From the NCBI GenBank assembly GCA_029891385.1, contig CM057231.1, positions 19,995,300-20,059,299 of the forward strand: a DNA stretch of 64,000 nucleotides, in the 5' to 3' direction. Origin of the DNA: Erythroxylum novogranatense (lineage: Eukaryota; Streptophyta; Magnoliopsida; Malpighiales; Erythroxylaceae). Below, piece by piece: positions 24,897-37,410 of the stretch. The notes beneath the pieces were generated by a model. That model was given only the letters and a program-made list of their open reading frames with translations, searched no databases and had not been told where the DNA came from. How positions within the stretch are numbered: position 1 is the stretch's first letter; each line of letters opens with the position of its first letter. The position numbers and the translations under genes are program-made.

Positions 24897-25830
24897 TCAT
24901 AAAACTTGTAGCTTTTGTTGAAAGCTTTCTATCGCCATAAATTATGATATTTTTTGATATCGTAATTGAAAGTTATGATCTTCCGAAGTTAAGGTTATTT
25001 TACTTTGTTTTTAAAAATGCTATTAAGTGTAGGATTGTGTATGTTGTGTTTTGAGGCGAATTCGGGACTGATATGTTTTGAATTGAGTAAAGTGGTCTAC
25101 ATGAAAGTCATAGAAGATTTTCCTAGATTTTCAATGATGTATTATAGGTTATTTGTGGATGTGAGAATTGGAAGATGTGAAATTTGAAAGTTTGGATATT
25201 TGTTTAGGTGATTTTTAACATGGCAGAATCTTTGATTGGAAAAATGACTTAGCAAGAGTTTGATATTTCCTTTAAGTGCTTCATGAAAGTTTTAGCTTGT
25301 GTTCTGATCTTTACATTAATGTAAATTATGGAATTTTTGGGCTTTGAAATAAGAAGTTATGATTTTTTCAAGTTGTTGTTACAGTTTAGGAAGATTATTA
25401 GTGGACAGAACCTTTGATTGGAAATTTGACTTCTTTAGAGGCCAAATTGATTTTTCTGTCCTTCATGAAAGATGTAGGTTACTTTCTGATATTTGCAATG
25501 ATATAAAATATGACATGTTTGGGCCTTGGAGTTGAAAGATAGAAATTTTCAAAGTCGAGTTACTGTTTAGGGTGACATGATTTTGGACAGAAATTTTGAG
25601 TGAATTTTTGACTCCTTTAGAGATGGAATTGATTTTCTGTTTCTTCATGGACATTGTAGAGCTTCCTTGGAGCTTTCTATTGATACCAAATTTGTCAAAT
25701 TTGGAGTTTTGGAGCAAGAATTATGAATTTTGGAAATTTCGGTTATATATATGTCATTTTGACTCCTTCAGATTTTGTTATTTCCTTCCCAATCTGACCC
25801 TCTCTCAATCTTTTGCTTATATCTTTTCCG
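24897..25830 (+). repeat. Degenerate ~183-bp tandem module in F3 LTR A
   Basis: A phrase like cttcatgaaagttgtagctt recurs at about 24897, 25100, 25283, 25463 and 25645, spaced 180-203 bases. Each is followed by a phrase like aattatgatatttttggg and then agttatgattttt. Similarity between units is low but the order of phrases is kept. Confidence 0.6.
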
Positions 25831-26611
25831 TCTGACATCCAATTGACTAAATTTTTCAAGCGTTAGATTCCTAAGGTCTTTCCACATTTTTTATGGGAAA
25901 TTGTGAATTTTTTAGATTAAATTGAGGAAGATTAATTTAATCAAAGTGAGTTAGATAATTTTCTGGACATGGTTCAGACTTATGAGAAATTCTTGATCTG
26001 TGGAGATCTGATTGATCTGATTCTTGATGAAAAATAAAATAGAAACATGGGGATACAAGTCATATGAAGGAATTAAATATCAATTAAGCCCGTAAGATTT
26101 TCAATTTCTGAATGGAAGTTGGGTTTTAGTGTTCAGTCTTGGATTAATAAGATCTGAAAGTATTTTGGCCATAACTTTTGCTCTAGTCATCCAAATGAGG
26201 TGATTCTTAATTTGGATTAAACTAGAGAAATAGGGATACAAATGTTATGAAGAATTTGAGTATCAATTTAGTCTTTAAGAATGTCAATTTTTGGATGTAA
26301 GTAAATCACTGGAAATTGTGTTAGCATAAGAATAGTCCGAAATGTTTAGAGTATAACTTTTAGTGTAGTGATCCAATTTAAATGATTTTAGTGGCTTTAT
26401 GAAATTGAGACAATAAGGAACATTTATATCGATGGAAGTTTTAGTAAATTCCTTCAATTTGATGGTTAGAAAAATGTCCTAAAGTAAGCATGTATTAAAA
26501 TGAATTTTAGGGGCAAACTTGGAAGAACACATAAGGTCTTAAGTTAGAAGGCTTATATGGAGGGGCATATGGGTCATTTTACACTCATTAAATGACATGG
26601 CATGTGGCTGC

Positions 26612-26620
26612 CGTATAAGG
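26612..26620 (+). promoter_or_regulatory. Possible TATA box of F3 LTR A
   Basis: cgtataagg at the position equivalent to the clear ctatataaag of the inverted F3 LTRs. A weak form. A splice-donor-like aag|gtaaga follows at 26865. Confidence 0.45.
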
Positions 26621-28019
26621 AGGAGAAGAAGCCCAAAATTTTTAAGAAAATAACAAGAGAAAAGAAGAAGAGAAAGAAAGAGAGAAGGAGTTTCGGGTGA
26701 AAGAAGGAGTTTCGGGTGAAAGAAGGGAGAAGAGGAGAAATAGCTTAGGGTTCGATTTTTCTTCAATTTCTAAGAGGATTTTTTATGGTTGTCCAAGGAA
26801 AAAGGTGTAGAAGCACAAGCTCTTCCTTTCAAGCCAAGAAAATTTGAAAATGGCGAAGATTAAGGTAAGACACGAAATTTTGATTTGTAAATTTTGGAAG
26901 TTTTTTGGTTTAGATACCTTGGAATTGGTATGGGTTTGTGTTTTCTAAGTTCAATTTTAGTGATTATGCTTTATGTGATGTTGAATTTGTGTGATTATAG
27001 CTTAGGGAATTTTAATTTGGGGGAAAGAAGGAAGCTATGGAAAAATTGAAGCTTTGGACAAGTTTCAAGCATGGAATTGAGGTGGGTAATGTGTTTATAT
27101 TTTGAATTATAAGTCATATATATGTTTTCAAAAAATTAAGAAAGAAAGTATCGATTTTTTTTTTGTTTCCGATTGTTTTTGTAAAATTGTTACAAGTTTT
27201 AAAGGTTTTGATAAATTAAGAAAATTTTAGAAATTATGAAAATTGTTGCATTTGAATGATTTGCAAATTATGAAAACTTGTTGTGTCCCTTGATTTTGAA
27301 TGGTTGAAGAATTACTATATGATTTCGATTTGTTAAGTGAATTTTGCTTATTGCTAAAATTGTTTGCATTCTTGAATGATTGCGATTATGTCATGTGTAT
27401 TCGATTGGTTTTGTGAAATTGTAAATGTCATTGTGCTGATATGACATGATATGAAAGGTTAGTTTTCGAAATGTGCCTTCGGGCAATCCAATTTCCAAGT
27501 ATAGATTTGTGTGTTATGTGGGTTTGGTTAAGTCCTATAAGTCTGAGTCAAGTGCGCTTGTCTCTTTTTTAATAGGCTTCGCCCGCCTTCCCACTAGTGG
27601 AATTGGAGCACCAATTTCGGACTCCCATAAGTTCGCGGCTACACTGGACCGCTATGCGGGAAAGTGTAGTACGTTTTGTTCACGACTACACAGGACCGCT
27701 ATGCGGGAATGTGCAGTACGTTCCGTTTTGGACCGACCCAAACCATTATGATGTGCTTATGTGTTTTTGATTTTGTTTTATATTTGTGATGCATTCATGT
27801 TTTAAATTTATTCGTAAAATGTGAAGAATTTGAGGATTTTGAGAAATGATCAATTGAGGATTTTCTGCCGTGAAATTATTTGAAATTGATTATGAATGAT
27901 TTGAAAAGTTCGAAAAATAAGCTTTCGATGAATTTTCTACTGTGAGATTTTTATAAAAAAGGGAAAAAGTTTAGAAAATGATTTTTGCTTATTTTTCGAC
28001 TTATAAACATGTTATCCAC

Positions 28020-28033
28020 GAGCTGTTAAGCTC
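28020..28033 (+). other. Hairpin gagctgttaagctc (F3 LTR A)
   Basis: Position equivalent to the gagtt..aactc dyad of F1, F2 and F4, again followed by acccc. The stem is GAGCT/AGCTC instead of GAGTT/AACTC. Confidence 0.7.
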
Positions 28034-29551
28034 ACCCCCTTTCATCCCCATCTCTAGGTATTCGAGCAGGAGATTGGATGAAAGAAAGTCAAGGCTTGTG
28101 TTCAATTTTGCTTAGCTAGTATTTTATGTAATTTTGGATTTTGGTATTGTATATGGCTTGGAAGGCCATTAATGTTTTGTAAGCATTATTTCATAATGAG
28201 TATGAATTATGATTTTTGTATATTGAATTCAGATATGAATGGGATTTGTGTATGATTTGAGTTATGAATGTGATTTGCATATGAATATAAATGGGATTGC
28301 TTGTGATATTGTTGGGACCGAGACCTAACTGCTTAAACTTAACACTCGTAACCCCACTACTTAAATTGAACATGATCACTTTTAAATCGAATCCAAAACG
28401 GAACGAAAAGCAAAGAATCGGATCATATACAAATGGCAATCGAATACGAATGCGAAACAAACGAATCAATTCAAACTGAAATAAATCAAAACGGATCCAC
28501 ATCAACTACCAAATGAATTCAAATGCAAATAGAAACTGAACTTGAAATCAAAGCATACAAACGGTGGTTTCGAACTGAATTTCAGATTCCGACATCCGAA
28601 GCGTGAACATAGAAAACTGGTCGCGTTGGAAACCCTTATGACTTAACCCATCTGCATCGATGTAATTTTTTTTCTTTTTCTTATTATTCATTTATTTCAT
28701 TATTTAATCCTTATTCAAAATCAAACAAATAATTTCCACTTTTGGAAATTTTTCCTCATACAAATCTTAAATCTTAATCACGATCTTCTTAATTATGTGC
28801 TAATTCAGTATATTCACCACGAAACATATTCTTGTCCTTATTCTCATTTCTTGCCATAGCAATATCACACTCATGCCAATAAACCCATAAAATTATACAC
28901 TAATACACGTATTCATATGCTACTGTACAAAATCGGGCAGCATAACGGCTGCACACGAACAAAACCCAAACCTACAAGGAGTAAAACACACTTCTATAAA
29001 TTCTAGACAATTACACATACATCAAAATCCACCGGACCCTCCGTCCGGGATCTCAGCATGAACGCAAACCTAAATTCTAAACCACTTCAAGTCGTTTTTC
29101 ATATTCAATTCATATTCATCACATTTAAACTCATATACAATTCCCATTAACCCATATACAAATTAATACTTCCATCAAACCCAAAACCAATCATATTTAT
29201 AAATCATCACATTTCATATCCCATCATCAAACACATTCATCCAAGTCTATACATATATATATCCCAATTACATTCATAACTCTATTCACTTTCTGTACAA
29301 AACCAATTTACACAATCATATCCATACACATTCTCCAATTCCATAACTCAAGTTTTTATACAATATCATAATCCATAATACATTATGAACCAAATACTTA
29401 TAATATTCTAATGGCCTTCCAAGCCATAAACCATTTCCAATAATCATAAACCAAATACATAAAGTACAAAACATGCACAAATACTGATGTCTTGACGTCT
29501 TTCATCCGATCTCCTGCTCGAATACTTGGAGATGAGGATGAAAGGGGGGGT

Positions 29552-29565
29552 GAGCTCGGAAGTTC
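29552..29565 (-). other. Hairpin of F3 3' LTR, one mismatch
   Basis: gagctcggaagttc, the F3 version of the conserved dyad with one broken pair. The 5' LTR copy at 34897-34910 (gagctcggaagctc) has a perfect stem. Confidence 0.65.
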
Positions 29566-30713
29566 ATGGATAACATGTTTATCAATCAACAGATAAACAA
29601 AACATTTTCAAACCTTACTATCAGTTGATCGAACCATCACAGTAGGAAAACATTGAAGGTTTATTTCTTAAAAACTTCTCAATTTCAAAGCTTCATAAAC
29701 ATTTACAAACAGTTTCCAAAACTATCATCGTTGAAAATCCCAAATTTCTCATTTGTCGAAAATCCAAACCTTTTTACAATTTATGAATATAATCGAAACA
29801 CACGGAATACATCACATATAAATGCACCACATTATACACAAAGAAAAATATATAACACATCAATCGGTTTGGGTTGGTCCACAAAACAGGACGTACTGCA
29901 CATTCCCGCAAAGCGGTCCTGTGCAGCCATGAACAGAACGTACTACACTTTTCCGCATAGCGGTCCAGTGTAGCCATGAAGGGAGTCTGAAATAGAAGCT
30001 CCTATGCCACTAGCGGGCAGCCGGGCGAAGGCTTTTAAAAATGAGACCAGTGCACTGACTACACATGAGGGACCTAACCAAACCCATATAACACGTATTC
30101 ATGTTTGAAAAATCATATTGCCCGAAGGCACATTTTCAGAAATTCAACTTTTTATATTGTGTTGTACTCAACACATTCATATTCACAAACTTGCATACAT
30201 GCATATAACAATTCAAACACATTCTCAAACTATCGATCCATCTCATACATAATCAAAATTCACATATTGAAAACTCAAACAATCAAACATAAAGAATTCA
30301 ACAATTATGCTTATTTCATCAAATCCTTCAAACACTTTGGAGGTAGTTAATTTAATCATTTCATTTGAAAGTCCGAAACAATTTTTGAAATTTCTTGATT
30401 CATTCGGGAAAACAATGACTCCAACAGTTCCTAAATCATCCCAAAAGTCAATTGATTCAAATCATTTTAAAAACAATAACTTATAAAACCAACATTTATA
30501 ATTAACTTATAATTTGAAAAAAACAACATTACCCACCGCTTATCCATGCTTGGAGCTTATTCTAATCCTCAAGTATCCTAAGCCTCTCAATTTTTCTCAT
30601 TCAAAACAAAATCCCTAAATAACAAACATCCACAATTGATTCAATTCAAACATGAAATTTCTAAAATTGAATTGAGAAACCAAAATATCATCAAAACTCA
30701 AAGATCAAGACTT

Positions 30714-30725
30714 AACTCTTACCTT
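30714..30725 (-). promoter_or_regulatory. Splice-donor-like site in F3 LTR
   Basis: On the minus strand aag|gtaagagt, about 240 bases downstream of the TATA box. It matches the plant donor consensus well. The same site is at about 36100 in the other F3 LTR. Confidence 0.45.
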
Positions 30726-30960
30726 AACCTTCTCCATTTTCAAAATTCTCCTAGCTTGGAAGGAAGCTCTTGACTTCTTCCATCATTTCCTTTTGGAAAC
30801 AACTCAAAAACACCTTTGGAAGCTCACAAAAGTAGGAACCCTAGCCCTTCATCTTCCTCCTTCTCCTTCCTCTCCACGACAATCTCTTTTCTCTCTTCTC
30901 TCTTTGTTCTTTCTTCTCTAAATTTCGTGGCTTTCTCTTCCTCCACACAACAGCCAGCCC

Positions 30961-30970
30961 CTTTATATAG
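30961..30970 (-). promoter_or_regulatory. LTR TATA box (F3 3' LTR)
   Basis: Minus-strand ctatataaag, followed by gggctggctgttgtgtggag. A canonical plant TATA box at about 2.1 kb from the LTR start, so the U3 region would be about 2.1 kb. Confidence 0.75.
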
Positions 30971-32160
30971 TGCCATGTCATTAATGAGGGCTAAAATTCC
31001 AATTTGCCCTTCCACTTAAGCCTAAAGTCTCAACTCTTTAAGTGATGTTCCATATTTGTCCCTGAACTTTATTTCAATTCATACTACTTTGGGACATTAT
31101 TTTCACCACCAAATTGAAGGAATTTGTCAAAACGTCCTTCTAGAGAATTGTTCCTTATTGTCTTACTTTCATAAGGCCACCAAAATCATTTAATTTGGTG
31201 CTCTACATCAAAAGTTATAGTCCAAACATGTAGGACATATCATCTGCTAACACATTTTATAGCATATTCTTTTCATTCAAAACTTGACCTTCTTAAGGAC
31301 CAAATTGAAACTCGATTCCTTCATAACAATTGTAGTCCTATTTTTGTAGTTTAAGCCAAATCAAATATCACCTCATTTTGATAACTATAGCAAAAGTTAT
31401 GGCCAAAATACTTTTATATGCTCCTAATCCAAGACTGAACACTAATCCAAACTTCAGTTCACAATTTTAAAGTCTTAGGGGCTAAATTGAAATTTAATTT
31501 CTTCATATGATTTGTAGCCCTATATCTTAATTTTATTTTGCCTCAAACATCGCTTCAATCGGATCTCCACAGATCCCAAATTTCTCAAAATGCAGAACCA
31601 TGTTCAGAACATTTCCCAACTCACTTTGATTTAAACAATCTTCCTCAATTAAGACTATAAAATTCACAATTTTACAAAAAATGAAATTCATTGTCTTAGG
31701 AATCCAACGCTTCAAGAACCAAGTCAATCGGATGTCGGACGGAAAAGATATAAGAAAATGATTTGACAAGGTAGGATGAGGAAGGAAAAATAGCAAGATC
31801 AGAATGAAACAAATCGTTCAGATTATCATAAGATTCAACCAAACTCTTTCAATTCAACTCCAATTGATACAAATGTTCATGGAGAGAAGGATACATGTCT
31901 TAGGAATTCAGTGCTTCAAGAATCACCTCAATCCGAGGTCGGATGAGTGAGTTATGATCAAAATAATTCAACATGTTCAAACCCTAAATCGATTTGAACC
32001 TCTTTTGGCGCAAACGCCATAACTTTCAATCTAGAAATCGGATTGATTTCGTTATTGTACCATTAGAAAGTAAACTTCTAGATATACAACTCTTATGAAG
32101 ACCACAAAATCTAAATCGGCCTTCAAAAGTGTCAAAAATTGCGATTTTCACAAGCTGACC

Positions 32161-32330
32161 CGTGAATGTCCGTTTAACGGACATGCATGTCTGTTTAACG
32201 GACATTCACGGCCCAAAATGCACCAAACTATCCGAGAAAGTCTGTTTAACGGACATCCATGTCCTTCTAACGGACATAGGCACAGCAAAGTATCTTTTTG
32301 ACCTGAAAAGGTCCATTTAACGGACATGCG
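32161..32330 (-). repeat. Palindrome array in F3 LTR
   Basis: Five units of the type tgtccgtttaacggaca start near 32167, 32188, 32240, 32260 and 32310. The first two are arranged as one 50-bp palindrome (32161-32210) centred on atgcat, with arms cgtgaatgtc and gacattcacg and two mismatched pairs by my count. The corresponding part of LTR A lacks it, and the other F3 LTR of the pair is truncated before this point. Confidence 0.85.
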
Positions 32331-33063
32331 CTTCCCAAAACCTCTTCAACCCTTTCCAAAGCTTCTCACATCCAAAATAACATCATATACACTTATAATC
32401 TTCACATATTTACTTATTCAAATGCCTAACTCTTCATAATAATCGAAACAACTAATTCAAATCACAATCTTCTCAAAACTCAACTAAATTGGTTCTTCAA
32501 AACCACAAATCTCAAACATGTCATCAAAGCTGTCACTAACATCAATCTTATATAACATCATAACTTGTATCAACTATAACTCTTAATTCCGATCTCGAAA
32601 ACTTGCATATGTAGTCTCGTGGGAACGATAAAAGAACAAGCTACAATTTCAAAGCAGGCAACTTTGGCCAATTCTATTTCAATCATTCCCTAATTTCCCT
32701 TGAATCAGCATACACATTTTTTATCCACATGCAAAACTCAACATTCATACCAACCTCACTTTCTTAACTGCACAACATTTATAACAATTCAACTATCATT
32801 TGGAATTTATCCAAATCTAAGCCTCAATTCATATGATTTCTTACATTTAATAGCATTATGTCATTCACCAAATTCCTCTCTTGCTTTTGCATAATATCTC
32901 ACATATATATAACCATAATTCATACTTAGGGTTTCTCAACTCACCATCCATTCATGATTCACATTCCAATATCATAATCATCTATAACACAAATCACATA
33001 AAAAACACTCATTTAATTTCATTTATTATTTCTAAATTTTCACTCAGAGATCGAGGTCCAACA

Positions 33064-33100
33064 TTTCTCCCCCTCTTAAAAAAATTTCGTCCTCGAAATT
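33064..33100 (-). other. F3 polypurine tract region
   Basis: On the plus strand ttctccccctctt followed by aaatttcgtcctcgaaatt. On the minus strand this is the gaggacgaaatttt..agggggagaa end typical of plant Tekay/Del Gypsy elements, adjoining the LTR start at 33063. Confidence 0.9.
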
Positions 33101-33634
33101 CATACTTAAGCGATCACTATGTAACACATTCATTTAGCTAATTTCTTCTAAATGATCCTAGTCATTCACTTTCTTAACTAATCCTTCATCACAAATATTC
33201 TCAACTTACTCACTCTTGTTCACTTCTTGTGTCAACTGTTATTATCATGTCAAACACTATTTCTTAACATACGCACTCAAATCAATGGTCCAAATATTGA
33301 TAACCTTCATATGGATCAAAACCATTCAATCTCAATCTCTTTTAACTTCTATACATGTATTCCTATCATCAAACTCATTTTTAAAGATTTATACTTGCAT
33401 CTCACATATATTCGAAGTCACATCATCTAATTTCATCATGAAACTTCAAAACTTAATTTCCAATATCATAATCCTAAACTCAAACATAATTCTTCACCTT
33501 AATGAAATAATTCATGCAACTTTATTCACATCAATATCACATTTTCACAAAATCAAACTTAGCCTTACAAACTCTTATCAACTTCTCATGCAAGTCACTC
33601 ATACACATACGCCCAAGTAAGATCATATTACTGG
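33101..33634 (-). other. Tiny non-coding internal domain of F3 element
   Basis: Together with the PPT and PBS the whole internal region is 587 bases (33064-33650). I see no gag or pol motif in any frame; the plus-strand frame 33216-33620 is a chance ORF in C/A/T-rich DNA. The element could move only with proteins from a related element, or this is an internal deletion derivative. Confidence 0.8.
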
Positions 33635-33646
33635 GCTCTGATACCA
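33635..33646 (-). other. F3 primer-binding site, initiator Met tRNA
   Basis: gctctgatacca is the complement of tggtatcagagc. Four bases separate it from the LTR start at 33651. This sets the element on the minus strand. Confidence 0.92.
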
Positions 33647-33650
33647 TATC

Positions 33651-36600
33651 TGTTGGGACCAAGACCTAACTGCTTAAACTTAACACTCGTAACCCCACTA
33701 CTTAAATTGAACATGATCACTCTTAAATCGAATCCGAAACGAAACGAAAAGCATAGAATCGGATCATATACAAATGGAAATCGAATATGAATGCGAAACA
33801 AACGGATCAATTTGAATTGAAATAAATCAAAATGGATCCACATCAAATACCAAATGAATTCAAATGCAAATAGAAAGTGAACTTGAAATCAAAGCATACA
33901 AACGGTGGTTTCGAACTGAATTTCGAATTCCGACATCCGAAGCGTGAATGTAGAAAACTGGTCACGTTGGAAACCCTTATAACTTAACCTATCCGCATCG
34001 ATGTAATTTTTTTTTTCTTTTTCATATTATTCATTTCTTTCATTATTTAATCCTTCTTATTCAAAATCAAACAAATAATTTCCACTTTTGGAAGTTTTTC
34101 CTCATACAAATCTTAAATCTTAATCACGATCTTCTTAATTATGTGTTAATTCAGTATCTTCACCACGAAACATATTCTTGTCCTTATTCTCATTTCTTGC
34201 CATAGCAATATCACACTCATGCCAATAAACCCATAAATTTATACACTAATACACGTATCCATATGCTACTGTACAAAATCGGGCAACATAACGGCTGCAC
34301 ACGAACAAAACCCAAACCTGCAAGGAGTAAAACTCACTTCTATAAATTCCAGACAATTACATATACATCAAAATCCACCGGACCCTCCGTCCAGGTTCTC
34401 AGCATAAACGCAAACCTAAATTCTAAACCACTTCAAGTCGTTTTTCATATTCAATTCATATTCATCACATTTAAACTCATATACAATTCCCATTAACCCA
34501 TATACAAATTAATACTTCCATCAAACCCAAAACCAATAATATTTATAAATCATCACATTTCATATCCCATCATCAAACACATTCATCCAAGTCTATACAT
34601 ATATATATCCTAATTACATTCATAACTCTATTCACTTTCTGTACAAAACCAATTTACACAATCATAGTCATACACATTCTCCAATTCCATAACTCAAGTT
34701 CTTATACAATATCATAATCCATAATACATTATGAACCAAATACTTACAGTACTCTAATGGCATTCCAAGCCATAGACCATTTCCAATAATCATAAACCAA
34801 ATACACAAAGTACAAAACATGCACAAATACTGATGTCTTGATGTCTTTCATTTGATCTCCTGCTCGAATACCTGGAGATGGGGATGAAAGGGGGGTGAGC
34901 TCGGAAGCTCGTGGATAACATATTTATCAATCAAAAGATAAGCAAAACATTTTCAAACCTTACTATCATTGATCGAACCATCACAGTAGGAAAACATTGA
35001 AGGTTTATTTCTTAAAAACTTCTCAATTTCAAAGCTTTCATAAACATTTACAAACAGTTTCCAAAACTATCATCGTTGAAAATCCCAAATTTCTCATTTG
35101 TCGAAAATCTAATCCTTTTTACAATTTATGAATATAATCGAAACACATGGAATACATCACATATAAATGCACCACATTCTACACAAAGAAAAACATATAA
35201 CACATCAATCGGTTTGGGTCGGTCCATAAAACAGGACGTACTGCACATTCCGGCAAAGCGGTCCTGTTCAACCATGAACAGGAAGTACTACACTTTCCCG
35301 CATAGCGGTCCAGTGTAGCCGTGAAGGGAGTCCGAAATCGGAGCTCCTATGCCACTAGCGGGCAGCCGGGCGAAGGCTTTTAAAAATGAGACCAGTGCAC
35401 TGACTCCACATGAGGGACCTAACCAAACCCATATAACACGTATTCATGTTTGAAAAATCATATTGCCCGAAGGCACATTTTTGGAAATTCAACTTTTTAT
35501 ATTGTGTTGTACTCAACACATTCATATTCACAAACTTGCATACATGCATATAACAATTCAAACACATTCTCAAACTATCAATCCATCTCATACACAATCA
35601 AAATTCATATATTGAAAACTCAAACAATCAAACATAAAGAATTCAACAATTATGCTCATTTCATCAAATCCTTCAAACACTTTGGAGGTAGTTAATTTAA
35701 TCATTTCATTTGAAAGTCCGAAACAATTCTTGAAATTTCTTGATTCATTCGGGAAAACAATGAATCCAATAGTTCCTAAATCATCCCAAAAGTCAATTGA
35801 TTCAAATCATTTGAAAAAAAATAGCTTATAAAACCAACATTTATAATTAGCTTATAATTTGAAAAATAAACACATTACCCACCTCTTATCTATGCTTGGA
35901 GCTTGTTCCAATCCTCAAGTCTCCTAAGCATGTCCTCAATTTTTCTCATTCAAGACAAAAGCCCTAAATCACAAACATCCACAATTGATTCAATTTATAT
36001 ATTAAATTTCTAAAATTGACTTGAGAATCCACAAGCCCATACCAAACTTAAGTCAAATAAACCAAAATATCATCAAAACTCAAAGATCAAGACTTAACTC
36101 TTACCTTAACCTTCTCCATTTTCGAAATTCTCCTAGCTTGGATGGAAGCTCTTGACTTCTTCCATCATTTCCCTTTAGAAACAACTCAAAAACACCTTTG
36201 GAAGCTCACAAAAGTAGGAACCCTAGCCCTTCATCTTCCTCGTTCTCCTTCCCCTCCACGACAATCTCTTTTCTCTCTTCTCTCTTTGTTCTTTCTTCTC
36301 TAAATTTCGTGGCTTTCTCTTCCTCCACACAACAGCCAGCCCCTTTATATAGTGCCATGTCATTAATGAGGGCTAAAAGTCCAATTTGCCCTTCCACTTA
36401 AGCCTAAAGTCTCAACTCTTTAATTGATGTTCCATATTTGCCCCTGAACTTTATTTCAATTCATACTACTTTGGGACATTATTTTCACCATCAAATTGAA
36501 GGAATTTGTCAAAACTTCCTTCTAGAGAATTGTTCCTTATTGTCTTAATTTCATAAGGCCACCAAAATCATTTAATTTGGTGCTCTACATCAAAAGTTAT

Positions 36601-36778
36601 AGTCCAAAAATGTAGGACATATCATCTGCTAACACATTTTCTAGCACATTCTTTTCATTCAAAACTTGACCTTCTTAAGGACCAAATTGAAATTCGATTC
36701 CTTCATAACAATTGTAGTCCTATTTTTCTAGTTTAATCCAAATCAAATATCACCTCATTTTGATAACTATAGCAAAAG
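33651..36778 (-). mobile_element. F3 Gypsy 5' LTR, minus orientation, truncated
   Basis: Collinear with 28310-31395 at high similarity (mostly single substitutions), starting tgttgggaccaagacc. It breaks off after gataactatagcaaaag at 36778. The remaining 1.66 kb, including the palindrome array and the terminal TG, and the TSD are gone. What follows is not F3 sequence, so a deletion joined the LTR to the Sirevirus remnant. TATA box at 36343-36352. Confidence 0.9.
36343..36352 (-). promoter_or_regulatory. LTR TATA box (F3 5' LTR)
   Basis: Minus-strand ctatataaag, identical to the one at 30961-30970. The upstream region (U3) is mostly deleted in this copy. Confidence 0.7.
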
Positions 36779-36937
36779 AGTGGGTAGAAAAGAAGAAAGA
36801 AAGAGTAGTAGATCTTTTAGGTCCTACCTTATAAAGGTAAGCTCTTGTTCCTCTCCAAAGCTCTAATGATATGATCCTTTAACATCTAAAGGAAATTCTT
36901 TCTAATCAAGATTAAATGCATAATCTAATAGATAATA
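36779..36937 (+). pseudogene. Sirevirus remnant between F3 and F2 elements
   Basis: This 159-bp piece continues across the F2 element into 49089 (TSD taata). One frame reads EWVEKKKERVVDLLGP, Lys/Glu-rich like the end of env-like ORFs, but too short to assign with certainty. Its place between 24591 and 49089 is what supports the call. Confidence 0.4.
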
Positions 36938-37371
36938 TGTAACACCCCACTCCCGAGTGACCCGAACCCGATATCGTTGGTGATATCCGAGTCCGTGCCC
37001 CGCGAGGGTGGCGTACTACATCAGTCGATTAAAACTCAGTATACTTTTTTTTTTTTTTTGAAAGCCATTGATTCCACGTTAGCGCGACAAAAACAGTAAG
37101 TAACTAACACCCATGTTCATAATAAACCAGTTTGAGTTATTACGGTCATCCGAGAATAATTTACAATCACGAATGAGTAAAACATTAAAACCAATATGGG
37201 CTCAGAGAAATATAAAGCATTGTTATACGGTGATTGCGAACACAATTTGATAAGACACTAATGCGGACACGGACTGATCCCGACCTCTATCCTTTATCTG
37301 CCTACGATGACATACTCCCGTGTCAAACGGGATATTCTTCAAGACCTGAAAAATAGATGCAAATTTTGGGT

Positions 37372-37410
37372 GAGTTTTGCGAACTCAGTGAGTGACCATC
37401 ATCGATGGTC
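37372..37410 (-). other. Conserved double-hairpin module, F2 3' LTR
   Basis: gagttttgcgaactc (37372-37386) and gaccatcatcgatggtc (37394-37410). Against the F2 solo LTR the outer pair of the second stem is G-C instead of A-T, a compensatory change. The same module is at 45182-45220 in the other LTR. Confidence 0.78.

Larger units (their letters stand above)
24592..28309 (+). mobile_element. F3 Gypsy LTR, plus orientation, 3' truncated (LTR A)
   Basis: Begins TGTTGGACCCTG, matching the minus-strand start (33063 leftward) of the F3 LTR that follows. The match runs on in parallel: tatt(a)acatgaaattaaatgag, the TATA region, the gcggtcc..tgcgggaa duplicated block (27640-27730 versus 29890-29975) and the phrase ggcttggaaggccatta (28157 versus about 29411). 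It stops at 28309, where the inverted F3 LTR begins. It lacks the palindrome array of its inverted relative and holds about five copies of a degenerate ~183-bp module. Confidence 0.85.
28310..33063 (-). mobile_element. F3 Gypsy 3' LTR (4754 bp), minus orientation
   Basis: On the minus strand it runs from TGTTGGACCTCG (33063) to GGTCTCGGTCCCAACA (28310). It directly follows a PPT (33066-33078 on the plus strand as complement) and its first 3.1 kb on the plus strand repeat at 33651-36778. It contains a textbook TATA box, a splice-donor-like site, an array of palindromes (32161-32330) and the duplicated gcggtcc block. The left neighbour is gatat (28305-28309); the matching TSD is lost because the other LTR is truncated. 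Frames such as 30105-30350 and 30816-31019 repeat in the other LTR only because the LTRs are copies. Confidence 0.93.

Noticed and set aside
33216..33620. 134-residue ORF in the F3 interior, considered as a possible accessory gene
   Set aside because: It is antisense, low-complexity, without gag or pol motifs, and shows no conserved start context.
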